NCBI RefSeq assembly: GCF_010994755.1
Contig: NZ_WHSB02000005.1
Coordinates: forward strand, 405,281 to 469,280
From: Shinella lacus
Lineage (GTDB): Bacteria > Pseudomonadota > Alphaproteobacteria > Rhizobiales > Rhizobiaceae
Reading direction: 5' to 3'
DNA: 64,000 nucleotides
Made by a program: the position numbers and the translations under genes
Notes under the pieces: generated by a model
Database searches by the model: none
Told to the model about the DNA's origin: nothing
What the model saw: the letters and a program-made list of their open reading frames with translations, nothing else
Part shown: positions 16,942-24,813 of the stretch, piece after piece
How positions within the stretch are numbered: position 1 is the stretch's first letter
How the letters are laid out: each line of letters starts with the position of its first letter

Positions 16942-17946
16942 ATGCCAAACATCCTCTACGAGAAATTCGGTTCCGTTGCGCAGGAACTTGCGCCGCGCCC
17001 CCGTGGTCGCCCACCGAAGCCGGAACTCACTCCGCTTGAAGCGGTGCTTTCCGATCCGCTGCCGGAGGAAATCAACCAACTGGCCGCCGACCTGGTAAAG
17101 GCGAAGGCGGCAGTGGATGAGGCGAAGCGCGCATACTATGAAGAGCAGAAGGTGTCGGCAGTCACGGTGGAAGCCAAAATTGAGCGCGCGGCAAAAGCGG
17201 CCGATTCTGCGCGCAACAACCTGAACTACTCCAGGGATGAGTTCAATGCTGCCTCCAAAGATGCAGCCGAGGCACGCGACGCCTATAAGGCAGAGCAGCG
17301 CAAGTGGAACCCGCGGCCGGAGGACCTGGCAGAAACAGAGCGGGTGTGCGTCGCGGCTGAGAAGAGGGAGGCAGCATTTAAGCGCGCATTTGAGTTCGCC
17401 CAGGAGCAGTATGCCGCAGCCCAGAAGGTGGAAGAAGACGCGAGGCGCGACCCCGAGGCCGCGGCATACAACGCACTGATGCGGGCATCTGCTCAACAGG
17501 ATATCGCTGCCCAAATTGGCTCAGTGGCCCCGGCGCCTACCAAGGCTGAAATGGAAGAGCTTCGTGCCGCCTACGAGAAGTCGAAACTTCAGAAGGCTGC
17601 AATGTTGGGGCCGCGCCTCGAAGCGTTTAAAAATGAGGTGTTGTCGAGGGCAAAAGTTGTGGCTCAAATCCGGCAGACGTTAATAGACCTGCTTGCGCCG
17701 CTTGAGGCGAAGTGGCGTGCAACTGCCGACAAGCAGCTTGCAACGGCTGTGACGCTGGTTGCGCAAACCGAGCAACTCAGCAGCCTCTTTTCGAAAAACC
17801 AGGACGTCTATCATGTGTTTCGTCGCGATCGGATCAGCGGCGACGGAGAGCACGTAGGCCGCCACGAAATCGACGGCGGCGACGCCGTGCGGGACGTGTA
17901 CCTGGCACTCTACAACAGTTGGGAAAAGGCGAACCCCAGGGTTTAG
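16942..17946 (+). CDS. helical/coiled-coil protein of unknown function, paralogue 1
   Basis: 334 residues, almost entirely charged and alanine-rich helix. After a short N-terminal stretch with an AT-hook-like RPRGRPPKP, it has a PLEAVLSDPLPEEINQLAADL motif, long heptad-like repeats (AKAAVDEAKRAYYEEQK), and a C-terminal block LLAPLEAKWRATADKQLATA. Both end motifs recur in the next gene, so the two are tandem paralogues. The ATG at 16942 has AGGAG at proper spacing; an upstream ATG at 16894 lies inside the protease gene. A scaffold, minor structural or DNA-binding role is possible; no family was recognised. Confidence 0.75.
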   Translation: MPNILYEKFGSVAQELAPRPRGRPPKPELTPLEAVLSDPLPEEINQLAADLVKAKAAVDEAKRAYYEEQKVSAVTVEAKIERAAKAADSARNNLNYSRDEFNAASKDAAEARDAYKAEQRKWNPRPEDLAETERVCVAAEKREAAFKRAFEFAQEQYAAAQKVEEDARRDPEAAAYNALMRASAQQDIAAQIGSVAPAPTKAEMEELRAAYEKSKLQKAAMLGPRLEAFKNEVLSRAKVVAQIRQTLIDLLAPLEAKWRATADKQLATAVTLVAQTEQLSSLFSKNQDVYHVFRRDRISGDGEHVGRHEIDGGDAVRDVYLALYNSWEKANPRV

Positions 17947-18015
17947 TGCCCTTCTCAACGCTCGGGGCACCATCGCCGGTGCCCCAACTTTCCCGACAAA
18001 TAGGAGACCGATTAA

Positions 18016-18813
18016 ATGTCTGCAGTGCACATTGCCGAGCCAGTTGAAACGGGCGCGCCGGTCGATCGGACGCCCATTGAAATCGCATTGTCCGAGCAGT
18101 TGCCGCCGGACGTGGTAGCCGCGTTCAAGGCACTGGCCGAAGCGATCAGGGCGGCTGATAATGCAAGAGCGGCCTATCGTTTGGAGGAAGCTGAGGCTGC
18201 TATTTTTCGTGACGCGGCGTCACGCAAATCTGAAATAGCGCGCAGCGAGGTCGAGGCGTACGCAGGCAAGCTTCTCGAGGCTGAGCAGCGCATTGAGCAG
18301 GCCCGTCGCGTGCTGAAAGAGGCTGCTGCTTGTGAGGGCGTATCCGGAAATCGCGAAGCAGTAGAGAAAGCTACGAAGGACTTGGCTGCGTATAAAATCT
18401 TGAAGGATGGCACTGAAGCTCTGGCGATCGCCGCTCGAGAGAAGCTGGAGGCGGCTATAAGGTCGGCAGAAAGGACTTCCAACGTGGGTCCGCTCCGGAC
18501 CGAAGTTTTCCGCCGGGGTGCTGCGGTCACGGCGGCCCGCGAGGCTTTGGATAACGCGCTGGCGCCCTTGGAAGAGAAATGGGGCGATGCTGTTCATAAG
18601 CAGTTTGAACTTGCTGCAAACATGATCGCTCAGGCCGAACATTTTCGCAGCGCACGGCGCGGCAACGGGGAACTAAGCGCAGCATTCGAATATCGTTCTG
18701 AGGACGGCATTATCGAGTACCGGGGCGATCAGACCTTGCCGATTAGCGAGTTTCTCACTGACGGTTATCTTTCGAGAAAATACAGCTGCGACCGGTCCCG
18801 GCCGATCCTCTAA
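18016..18813 (+). CDS. helical/coiled-coil protein of unknown function, paralogue 2
   Basis: 265 residues, built like its neighbour: an N-terminal PIEIALSEQLPPDVVAAFKALAE motif, a long charged helix and a C-terminal ALAPLEEKWGDAVHKQFELAANMIAQAEHF block that aligns with paralogue 1. It lacks the RGRPPKP stretch and the tail is different (EYRGDQTLPISEFL). The ribosome site is TAGGAG, and the gene is followed by a strong terminator, so it ends the morphogenesis operon. Confidence 0.75.
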   Translation: MSAVHIAEPVETGAPVDRTPIEIALSEQLPPDVVAAFKALAEAIRAADNARAAYRLEEAEAAIFRDAASRKSEIARSEVEAYAGKLLEAEQRIEQARRVLKEAAACEGVSGNREAVEKATKDLAAYKILKDGTEALAIAAREKLEAAIRSAERTSNVGPLRTEVFRRGAAVTAAREALDNALAPLEEKWGDAVHKQFELAANMIAQAEHFRSARRGNGELSAAFEYRSEDGIIEYRGDQTLPISEFLTDGYLSRKYSCDRSRPIL

Positions 18814-18877
18814 GCGGGGTATCTCCTACCCGCTGACGCGGCAGGTTTAGCCGGAAAAATCCGGTTTGCCGCGAACC

Positions 18878-18914
18878 AAGGCCACCGGTGACGCTCATCG
18901 CCGGTGGCTTTTTC
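18878..18914 (+). terminator. intrinsic terminator ending the morphogenesis operon
   Basis: GCCACCGG (18881-18888) pairs with CCGGTGGC (18901-18908), then TTTTT. It lies between convergent genes, immediately before the stop of the minus-strand HerA-like gene. Confidence 0.75.
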
Positions 18915-18916
18915 GC

Positions 18917-20374
18917 TCAAATGCCGAGCATGCCTGCAATATAGAAGCACCCCGCGGCCACAGCTAGCGAAGCAAGCGCCTGCAGGCCATAGGCGGGTCG
19001 GGGGGCGGCCTTTGGCGCCGGTACAATATCCGGCAGGAAATTCTTGAAGTCTCCCGCCTGCCATCGATCGCCAGCCCAGTTGATGGGTGGTAAGCCGGCG
19101 GCAGCGCGCATTCGGTCAGTGAACTGCTTCTGCATAGCGTCAACGTCCACCACCGAAGGGTACTTGCCGGCCAGCGGATTGTCGCGAAGCAGCACCTCGC
19201 GCTCCAGGTTGGAGATCGGCCCGATTTGCGATTGAGGCGGGCTCACCTTGACCTTCTCGACCGGCGACGGCACGCCGTCATCAATCATGACAGAAACCAG
19301 CGCCTCGCCGATTCCCATGTTTACCACCTCTGCCTTGACGTCGACTCCCTTATTCGGGCGAAACGCCTGCGCAGCGGCGCGAACAAACCTCTGCTCCTTC
19401 GGAGTGTAGACCCGCAGTGCATGCTGCACGCGGTTGCCAAGCTGCGCCAAAACGGTTTCAGGAATGTCAGCCGGCGACTGGCTGACAAAGAAAACGCCAA
19501 CGCCCTTGGATCGGACCAGGCGAACGAGGCGCTCGATTTGTTGCAACAGGGGTTTCGGCGCGTCACGGAACAGCAAATGCGCTTCGTCAAAGAAGAACAC
19601 CAGTTTTGGCCGGTCCAGGTCGCCAGCCTCCGGCAATTCCCGAAAAAGCTCAGTGAGGAGCCAGAGCAGGAAGATTGAATAGAGGCCAGGGCACTCCATC
19701 AGCTGATCCGCGTGCAGCAGGTTGACGACCCCCTGGCCGTGTTCGGTGCGCAGAAAATCCGTGATTTTGAACGGCGGTTCGCCAAAGAGGTGGTGCCCGC
19801 CTTGCGATTCCAGCGCCAGAATGTTCCGCTGGATAGCAGCTATCGAAGAGGCCGAGATGTTTCCGTACTTGCGGCAGATTTCTTCGCGCATGTCCAACAG
19901 GTCTGACAGGCTCCAACGCAGGTCATCCAGCGACAGCAAAAACGTTTGATCGTCCTTCGCCTTTTTGAAGGCAATGGCCAGTGTGCCGTATTGGGTTTCG
20001 TTCAGGCGCAGCATTGACGCGAGGAGCTCCGGCCCCAAGGCCTGCACCGACGTGCGGATCGGCAGCCCACGCTCTGCAAAAATGTCCCATAGAGCAACCG
20101 GGCATCGGTGCGGCACAAAATCGGCGCGGCGTTTCGCGGCATTGGATTGCGGGTCTCCGAGCGCAGCAATGCCGGAAAGATCGCCCTTCACATCGGCCGC
20201 GAAAACCGGCACGCCAGCGCGGGAGAAGCCTTCTGCCAGCGTCTGCAACGTGACCGTCTTGCCCGTGCCTGTGGCGCCCGTCACAAGCCCGTGGCGGTTG
20301 CCGTATTTCAGCGGCGGGCCGATGGCCTTGCCGGATTGGGTGAGGCCGAGAGTGACTGACTGAACCTGTTGCAT
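18917..20374 (-). CDS. HerA/YjgR-type (DUF853) ATPase with C-terminal membrane segment
   Basis: 485-residue FtsK/HerA-superfamily ATPase of the YjgR/DUF853 type. Walker A is VTGATGTGKTVTLQ near residue 35, Walker B is KLVFFFDEAHLLF near 275, and an arginine-rich VRSKGVGVFFVSQSPAD sensor region follows. Unusually, the last 20 residues (ALASLAVAAGCFYIAGMLGI) form a hydrophobic helix that would anchor the ring to the membrane. The ATG at 20374 is preferred to one at 20443 because an AAGGAT site precedes it and the family starts there. HerA relatives act as DNA pumps, often in defence or transfer; no nuclease partner is adjacent. Confidence 0.8.
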   Translation of the reverse strand: MQQVQSVTLGLTQSGKAIGPPLKYGNRHGLVTGATGTGKTVTLQTLAEGFSRAGVPVFAADVKGDLSGIAALGDPQSNAAKRRADFVPHRCPVALWDIFAERGLPIRTSVQALGPELLASMLRLNETQYGTLAIAFKKAKDDQTFLLSLDDLRWSLSDLLDMREEICRKYGNISASSIAAIQRNILALESQGGHHLFGEPPFKITDFLRTEHGQGVVNLLHADQLMECPGLYSIFLLWLLTELFRELPEAGDLDRPKLVFFFDEAHLLFRDAPKPLLQQIERLVRLVRSKGVGVFFVSQSPADIPETVLAQLGNRVQHALRVYTPKEQRFVRAAAQAFRPNKGVDVKAEVVNMGIGEALVSVMIDDGVPSPVEKVKVSPPQSQIGPISNLEREVLLRDNPLAGKYPSVVDVDAMQKQFTDRMRAAAGLPPINWAGDRWQAGDFKNFLPDIVPAPKAAPRPAYGLQALASLAVAAGCFYIAGMLGI

Positions 20375-20411
20375 TTGGCGATCCTTGCAATCGACTCGAA
20401 GGGCGATATAA

Positions 20412-20471
20412 GACTTTATGTCAGATATTCGACCTTGCTGCAACTCGAGATCAAACGTTGGACTTTATGTC
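20412..20471. promoter_or_regulatory. 11-bp direct repeat between HerA-like and HTH genes (candidate operator)
   Basis: GACTTTATGTC occurs at 20412-20422 and again at 20461-20471, overlapping the HTH gene start. The pair sits in the 92-bp divergent promoter region, as expected for an autoregulating HTH protein that also controls the ATPase. Confidence 0.45.
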
Positions 20472-20700
20472 GATAACGCCCGCGCAATGCCGCGCCGCCC
20501 GCGCTCTCGTTGAGATGGATCAGAATGAACTGGCGGCGCGCGCCTCGGTCTCCCGCGGCGTGATAATCGATTTTGAGAAAGGCCGGCGGACGCCAGGGCG
20601 GAATAACCTGGCGGCTATCCGGCAGGCGCTGGAGGCGGCTGGTGTGCAGTTTTTTGGGGGAGGGCTGGAAAGAGACGAAGGGGTCAGTCTGAGCCGGTAG
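20467..20700 (+). CDS. small XRE-family HTH regulator
   Basis: 77-residue Cro/C1-type DNA-binding protein. The helix-turn-helix reads ARALVEMDQNELAARASVSRGVIIDFEKGRRTPGRNNLAAIRQALEAAGVQF. A TTG at 20458 would add three residues, but the ATG at 20467 begins with the usual MSITPAQCRAAR. It is transcribed divergently from the HerA-like gene and probably regulates it. Confidence 0.82.
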   Translation: MSITPAQCRAARALVEMDQNELAARASVSRGVIIDFEKGRRTPGRNNLAAIRQALEAAGVQFFGGGLERDEGVSLSR

Positions 20701-20943
20701 CAATTAGTGCTCCCGCAGAGGAGGCGACGTGCCCACTCAATGACGCCGGTGATCAACAAGCAGGAAGCTTGGACGCTCAGAACGTGTATTGGTCCCCGTT
20801 TGTAATCTTGGCGGGCTTATGCTTCACTATACGAGAAGCTAGAGAGGCCATCGGCAATACTGATTTTGAGAACGTCTTGGTTTGCCGGCGGGAACGTTTG
20901 AACAAAGCAGAAGGACGGGATTTCTCGTTTCAAACTCGAGGCC

Positions 20944-21432
20944 ATGGGGGCAAATATGCACAAAAACGCACAGAAAATTGAAGGAAAACCAGTTGGACAG
21001 TCTGTTGCAAGCCGCCAAGACGATTTGCAGGGGATAGAAGGTGATAGTGAAAGCTGGCCTTTTGGAGAAGTGACCATCGGAAATGGCAGCATAGTTTTCT
21101 GCAAATTACTGGATACTTGGCTCACGGTATTTAGAGCCGAGGGCAAAGCTTTTGCTACGATCAGTTTCAAGATCAAGGCTCTCGGTTGGTATACCCGAAA
21201 AGCGTTTGTGAACCCACCGGGCGGGCTCGGTGTCAAGGCGACATTTTACGTGAACGGCGCCCCCTTGGACCAAGTTACCTTCCGCTTGATGGATCAATGG
21301 TGCAATGATGATGGAAGGCCGGAGATAGATCGGGTCGAGATAGACCCTAACACCTTTTCGCTTATTGGCGGTTGTTCGCTTGAGATTGACGAATCGAAGA
21401 CATGGCATAAGTGCGGTGTCTTCCCAGGCTGA
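20944..21432 (+). CDS. hypothetical protein
   Basis: 162 residues with balanced composition and beta-rich stretches (WPFGEVTIGNGSIVFCKLLDTWLTVF; GLGVKATFYVNGAPLDQVTFRL), so probably a real soluble protein. An ATG at 20956, with GGGGG upstream, is an alternative start. No family recognised and no obvious partner; the gene stands alone between the HTH gene and a run of minus-strand genes. Confidence 0.55.
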   Translation: MGANMHKNAQKIEGKPVGQSVASRQDDLQGIEGDSESWPFGEVTIGNGSIVFCKLLDTWLTVFRAEGKAFATISFKIKALGWYTRKAFVNPPGGLGVKATFYVNGAPLDQVTFRLMDQWCNDDGRPEIDRVEIDPNTFSLIGGCSLEIDESKTWHKCGVFPG

Positions 21433-21632
21433 AACCGACGCCGATAGCGGCGGCGACACGTGAGGGTCACGCGCCGCCAGCAGGCCCCCGGATCACCGAC
21501 CCTGCGCCTCGGCCTATTGGCTCGACCTCGGCCCGCGTACCCTTTCGGGCGTCGAAACCTCGCACATCATTTCAAGCGCGGAAAGTGTCTTTCAAAGCCG
21601 TCCCTGATTTGACCGCTAAAACATTCTGCTGG

Positions 21633-21896
21633 TCACATTTGACGAGTGGATACGCCTGCCTCTTCGGCTGCTTTTAGGAACGCCTTGCGTGCAACCTCCG
21701 GATCCTCGGTGCCTTGCAGTACCGCGAGGCATGCCGCCTTTGCCCGCTTAAGAGCCTTTCCATGGTTCAGCGGCCAGTGGTCCAGCAGCACGCGCGCCGC
21801 TTCCGCCGTGCTGGATATCGTCAGGTAGGCGCCCAGCTTGTGCGTTTCGAATGTGATCGGATCATTCCACCTTCCGGTTTCCAAGGTGCGCCTCAC
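21633..21896 (-). CDS. DUF982-type small protein
   Basis: About 87 residues of the rhizobial DUF982 family. The core is visible: ISSTAEAARVLLDHWPL followed by KAACLAVLQG and ARKAFLKAAEEAG. Function is unknown; these genes are numerous on rhizobial plasmids and islands. The start is uncertain: a GTG at 21896 or a TTG at 21884 (with GAGG upstream). A longer frame to 22034 would overlap the next gene and its terminator and is rejected. Confidence 0.7.
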   Translation of the reverse strand: MRRTLETGRWNDPITFETHKLGAYLTISSTAEAARVLLDHWPLNHGKALKRAKAACLAVLQGTEDPEVARKAFLKAAEEAGVSTRQM

Positions 21897-21902
21897 GATA
21901 AA

Positions 21903-21930
21903 CAAAATGCCCCGCACGGGGCGGGGCAAA
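21903..21930 (-). terminator. minus-strand terminator hairpin (TGCCCCG type)
   Basis: On the minus strand TGCCCCG pairs with CGGGGCA and is followed by TTTTG. It lies between the 55-residue gene and the DUF982 gene. A near-identical hairpin occurs at 25143-25167. Confidence 0.6.
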
Positions 21931-21972
21931 GGGGAGCTGAAGCGTGAACTGCCGTCGCCCGGTTTTGTTCCG

Positions 21973-22140
21973 TCAAGCCGCGTCGGACTTGCTCTCGGGC
22001 ACTTCCGTTGGTTTGGTCGATGCTCGGTTTTCAACGATTGCCATGTCGATGAAATAACAGAGCAGTGCGTTCTCCTGCCGCGCTGCCAACAGCTTCGCCA
22101 TCAACAGGAGATGGCTTATTTCCCGCTTTGCATTCTGCAT
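21973..22140 (-). CDS. 55-residue hypothetical protein
   Basis: Short frame supported by a very strong ribosome site, GGAGGTGACACAC before the ATG at 22140. The product begins MQNAKREISHLLLMAKLLAAR and continues ENALLCYFIDMAIVEN, an amphipathic helical pair, with a polar tail ending KSDAA. It is closed by a hairpin terminator 43 bp downstream. Likely a small rhizobial accessory protein; function unknown. Confidence 0.65.
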   Translation of the reverse strand: MQNAKREISHLLLMAKLLAARQENALLCYFIDMAIVENRASTKPTEVPESKSDAA

Positions 22141-22565
22141 GTGTGTCACCTCCAGCGTTGCAAAAGTAGTGAGATTTGCAACTCTGAGGGTGCGCGCTTG
22201 TGCCTAAGGAGAACTTAATATGCAGCCTGGCCCCAAATTTGTTCGCTAGATCGCCCGTCGCCGATAAGCGCTGACGTTACGCCGCGAACGACTGAGGCAG
22301 CCCAGATGGGCGAGACGGTGGCGTTCGCGTCAAATCGCCTGTTTTTTAAAAATGTTCTCGCACTTCCCCACGATGTCGGGCAAGCGTCGCCTCCTATTTC
22401 CAAATTCGAAGGCGACGCCCGCTCGTTTCTGCGCAGAGCGTTCCTTGCTTGCAAAATTGGGCAAGGCGGTGGGACGGTAGCAGTTAGGTCGCGGGCCCGC
22501 TTTCAAAACCGTGCCGTTTTGTCATGAGCGTGCCACATTGAGAGCCTCACCACCTTTTAGTCGGT
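22141..22565. other. no supportable gene
   Basis: 425 bp. A minus-strand frame of 79 codons (22215-22454) has no ribosome site and an unconvincing composition. No hairpin with a U-tract was seen. Confidence 0.4.
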
Positions 22566-22679
22566 TCAAATGAGGGTAAGCGCTCCAAGAACTGCCATGA
22601 AACCGAGGAAAAGAATCGCGGCGATTGCGAGGGCCACGGACAGGCGACGGCCGATGACAACTCTTGATTTCTTCTCCAT
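22566..22679 (-). CDS. 37-residue single-span membrane peptide
   Basis: A short frame with start ATG at 22679 and stop at 22566. It begins MEKKSRVVIGRR, then one hydrophobic helix (LSVALAIAAILFLGFMAVLGALTLI) to the end. The positive N-terminus followed by a single span is the usual shape of small inner-membrane peptides. A GAGG ribosome site lies 8 bp upstream. Function unknown; a toxin-like peptide is conceivable but not shown. Confidence 0.5.
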   Translation of the reverse strand: MEKKSRVVIGRRLSVALAIAAILFLGFMAVLGALTLI

Positions 22680-22854
22680 TGCGTGACCTCAGAAACCCAA
22701 AGTTACGTTAAAGGGGGGCGTAAGCGGTTCGGGCAACGCCCCCCGATGCGGCCGTGGCTGGGAGACCAGCAAGGCTATCGGCTGAGGAACTAGCCTTGCT
22801 TGGCCACCGTACCCAACTGGCCCGTGACCCGCTTGTTCCCGATATCTGCACAAG

Positions 22855-22880
22855 AAAAACCCCGCGGTAAGGCGGGGTCA
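22855..22880 (-). terminator. minus-strand intrinsic terminator
   Basis: CCCCGC (22860-22865) pairs with GCGGGG (22872-22877); on the minus strand the stem is followed by TTTTTC. It ends the transcript of the 75-residue gene upstream of it on that strand. Confidence 0.65.
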
Positions 22881-22953
22881 AGACAGTCGATGCACTCAGG
22901 TGAAGCCCGATTATGTCTCGCGTGCAGGGAAAGTCAATTTTGAAAAATTGAGA

Positions 22954-23178
22954 TCACGAGCGCGCGTAGCATCTTCGGGCGACTGCCACGATCTCGTCAT
23001 AGTGCCGCTGTCGATCGAACTGGCCTGCCTCGAAGGTCGAGAAGAGGTACTTGGCGAAACCTTTTTTCGCCTCCTCGGTCCGACGAAACCAATTCTGAGA
23101 AGTGATCTCGTCGTAGACTGTCTTGAGTTCGGTTAGTTCGCCCGGTTCGTAGGCCTGGCTGCGTAGGGAGACATTCAT
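22954..23178 (-). CDS. 74-residue hypothetical protein
   Basis: Starts at the ATG at 23178, which has an excellent AAGGAGGGACC ribosome site; the frame is open further upstream but without such a site. The product (MNVSLRSQAYEPGELTELK..., with NWFRRTEEAKKGFAKYLFSTF) looks like a compact helical protein of the kind repeated across rhizobial replicons. A terminator follows. No function recognised. Confidence 0.65.
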   Translation of the reverse strand: MNVSLRSQAYEPGELTELKTVYDEITSQNWFRRTEEAKKGFAKYLFSTFEAGQFDRQRHYDEIVAVARRCYARS

Positions 23179-23480
23179 TTGGTCCCTCCTTATTTTGAGC
23201 AAGTCCCTTCGAAATCCAGCGATGGTGCCTGTTTCGCTTCCTCGCGTGCACACAACCATACGCCATTTATGAGGGAAGTCGACTCGTATGCTCGTGAGGC
23301 GCGAACATCATGAAGTGCTTATATCTTTTCGTGATTGCGATTATGGCTGTGGCTAGAGTAGCCCTGTTTGCTTTGAGCGCATCGGAGCCCCTGGGCAGGA
23401 AAAGAAAAACCCCGCCTGAGCGGGGTTGAGAAGACTTCCATTAGGTGCGCGTGGAAATATGCGGCCAACGACTGGCTCTG
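23179..23480. other. intergenic, no gene seen
   Basis: About 300 bp containing the promoter side of the minus-strand 74-residue gene and the terminator at 23405-23428. Nothing else was recognised. Confidence 0.5.
23405..23428 (-). terminator. minus-strand intrinsic terminator
   Basis: CCCCGC (23410-23415) pairs with GCGGGG (23420-23425) with a 4-nt loop; the minus strand continues TTTTTC. It ends the 64-residue gene at 23481-23675. Confidence 0.7.
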
Positions 23481-23675
23481 TCAATTTTCCGTCTCTTCAT
23501 CTGGCACCTTGCCGTCGTCAAGAGCGTGTCTCGCGAGCCGCATTTCCTTCAGCCGTCGGCTTTTAGCCTCTCGCGCAGCGCGCTCAATCTCTGCTTGCTC
23601 ACGTGCGACGCGAGCGCTTTCGTCAAGATTGCCCCAGAGCGAACCGAACGGCTTGCGATCTTGCTTTTTGGACAT
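23481..23675 (-). CDS. 64-residue charged hypothetical protein
   Basis: Very charged, predicted long helix (ESARVAREQAEIERAAREAKSRRLKEMRLARHAL) with an N-terminal KKQDRKPFGSLWGN. The ATG has GGGAG upstream and a terminator follows 50 bp after the stop, so the unit is probably expressed alone. No family recognised. Confidence 0.6.
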   Translation of the reverse strand: MSKKQDRKPFGSLWGNLDESARVAREQAEIERAAREAKSRRLKEMRLARHALDDGKVPDEETEN

Positions 23676-23775
23676 CGTTTTGATCTCCCTGCTATTCCTT
23701 TTTCCTTCCTCTAGTGCGGTGCAGCGCTTTTCGCGCCCCGGCAGTCCGTAAGGATATTGACGAGCCGCCGCGTTT

Positions 23776-24165
23776 TCAATTTTCGCGGCGGATTAGGCCC
23801 GGAGACCGGCGATGGCAACAGAACGTTGACACTGGCGCGTCGCGATGTAGGCTATCTGTGTTGATGAGTTGCGACGTCGACATGCGCGCCCGGTCGGTGC
23901 TGCTGGAGCAGCCCGCCGGGTCTTTTCTGATTGGCGGCGACGTTACGGCCATGGTGTCCATTTGCTTCCGAAGCGCAGTCGCGGACGCCGAGGAAAACCC
24001 CGTCCCCACCCCGCCGACATGGACGAGCCCGTCGCCCTGTCGAGCTGCCAGCAGCAGCCGACCGATGCCGCCGAATCCGTCGGCCGAGCGCTCGTAGCCG
24101 ACGATGGCGAACCCCTCTGACTGCACGCACTTGATTTTGAGCCATTCGACGTTCCGCCGGTGCAA
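23776..24165 (-). pseudogene. remnant of an ATP-dependent DNA ligase (LigD-type OB domain)
   Basis: The segment reading WLKIKCVQSEGFAIVGYERS...GGIGRLLLAARQGDGLVHVGGVGTGF...LRKQMDTM is the join of nucleotidyltransferase and OB-fold domains of ligase D, which seals double-strand breaks in the Ku/LigD pathway. Upstream the frame is closed by a TAG four codons before the proposed TTG start, so the catalytic lysine domain is missing. Downstream of about 23960 the similarity stops and the frame runs into unrelated residues. It is therefore a broken leftover, not an active enzyme. It hints that the region was once part of a larger repair-gene cluster. Confidence 0.75.
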
Positions 24166-24192
24166 GCTGCTAATCTAAGGCCGTAGCGACCT

Positions 24193-24558
24193 TCAGTTTG
24201 ACGTGCCATCCGGCGTGACAGTTTGGCTTTCACCGCCAGTGCCGGACTCCGGGGTGGGGTCGCGATCAGTGGGGACGGTCTGAGTGGCGCCCGGTACTGA
24301 GTTGTCGATCGTGTCTTGGGTCGGTTCGCCGGAGGTCGTCGTCGTTTGCCGAGCGTTCTCAGGGGATGGGTCGATATAATTGCCCCACAATTCAACCACC
24401 GCCCATACTACGACGACGAGCGCCAAGCTTGTGCCGAGAACCGCCAGCACAGGAAAGCCGCGGCCACCCTGACGAGTCTCCGCCGCGGAAAAATCTTTTC
24501 GAACGGGGTCGTGGGTACGCGAGATCGGATCTCCGCGTTCGTCTTTCTGGTGGCTCAT
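24193..24558 (-). CDS. 121-residue single-span membrane protein
   Basis: A charged cytoplasmic head of about 30 residues is followed by one transmembrane helix (FPVLAVLGTSLALVVVVWAVVEL) and a Thr/Pro/Ser-rich extracytoplasmic tail (TTTTSGEPTQDT...TPESGTGGES). The ATG at 24558 is preceded by AAAGGAG. The disordered tail suggests a periplasmic anchor or spacer. No family recognised. Confidence 0.65.
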   Translation of the reverse strand: MSHQKDERGDPISRTHDPVRKDFSAAETRQGGRGFPVLAVLGTSLALVVVVWAVVELWGNYIDPSPENARQTTTTSGEPTQDTIDNSVPGATQTVPTDRDPTPESGTGGESQTVTPDGTSN

Positions 24559-24662
24559 CTATGCAGCTCCTTTGTGGCGTGTTCCAAACCACCCAAGCCC
24601 AAGAAAAGGTTCACGACACGTGGTCGCGAAGGCCGTTTCCCCAACGTTTGAGCAATCTTTAC

Positions 24663-24694
24663 AAAAAGGCCGCCTCAGTTTTCCTGAAGCGGCC
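24663..24694 (-). terminator. minus-strand intrinsic terminator
   Basis: On the minus strand GGCCGCTTCAG pairs with CTGAGGCGGCC (one mismatch), then TTTTT. It ends the transcript of the 101-residue gene at 24814-25119. Confidence 0.75.
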
Positions 24695-24813
24695 CGGAAT
24701 TCGCGGTCAACTGGTTGGGGACCATGACAGAGTGCAGACTGCTTGACCGCAATGCTTGAACGGCACCATTGCCCTTAGGTTCCGGCGAGTGCTTTTTTTT
24801 TCCGATCGTTTTA

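Noticed and set aside
20769-20981. 70-codon frame between the HTH gene and the 162-residue gene
   Set aside because: Overlaps the start of the more convincing gene and has no clear ribosome site or family trait.
21903-21930. The two TGCCCCG hairpins as REP-like mobile repeats
   Set aside because: Both sit just after minus-strand stops and are followed by U-rich tails on that strand, so intrinsic terminators explain them better.
22200-22560. CRISPR-like or other tandem repeats in the small-gene region
   Set aside because: No regularly spaced repeats; only terminator-like hairpins recur.
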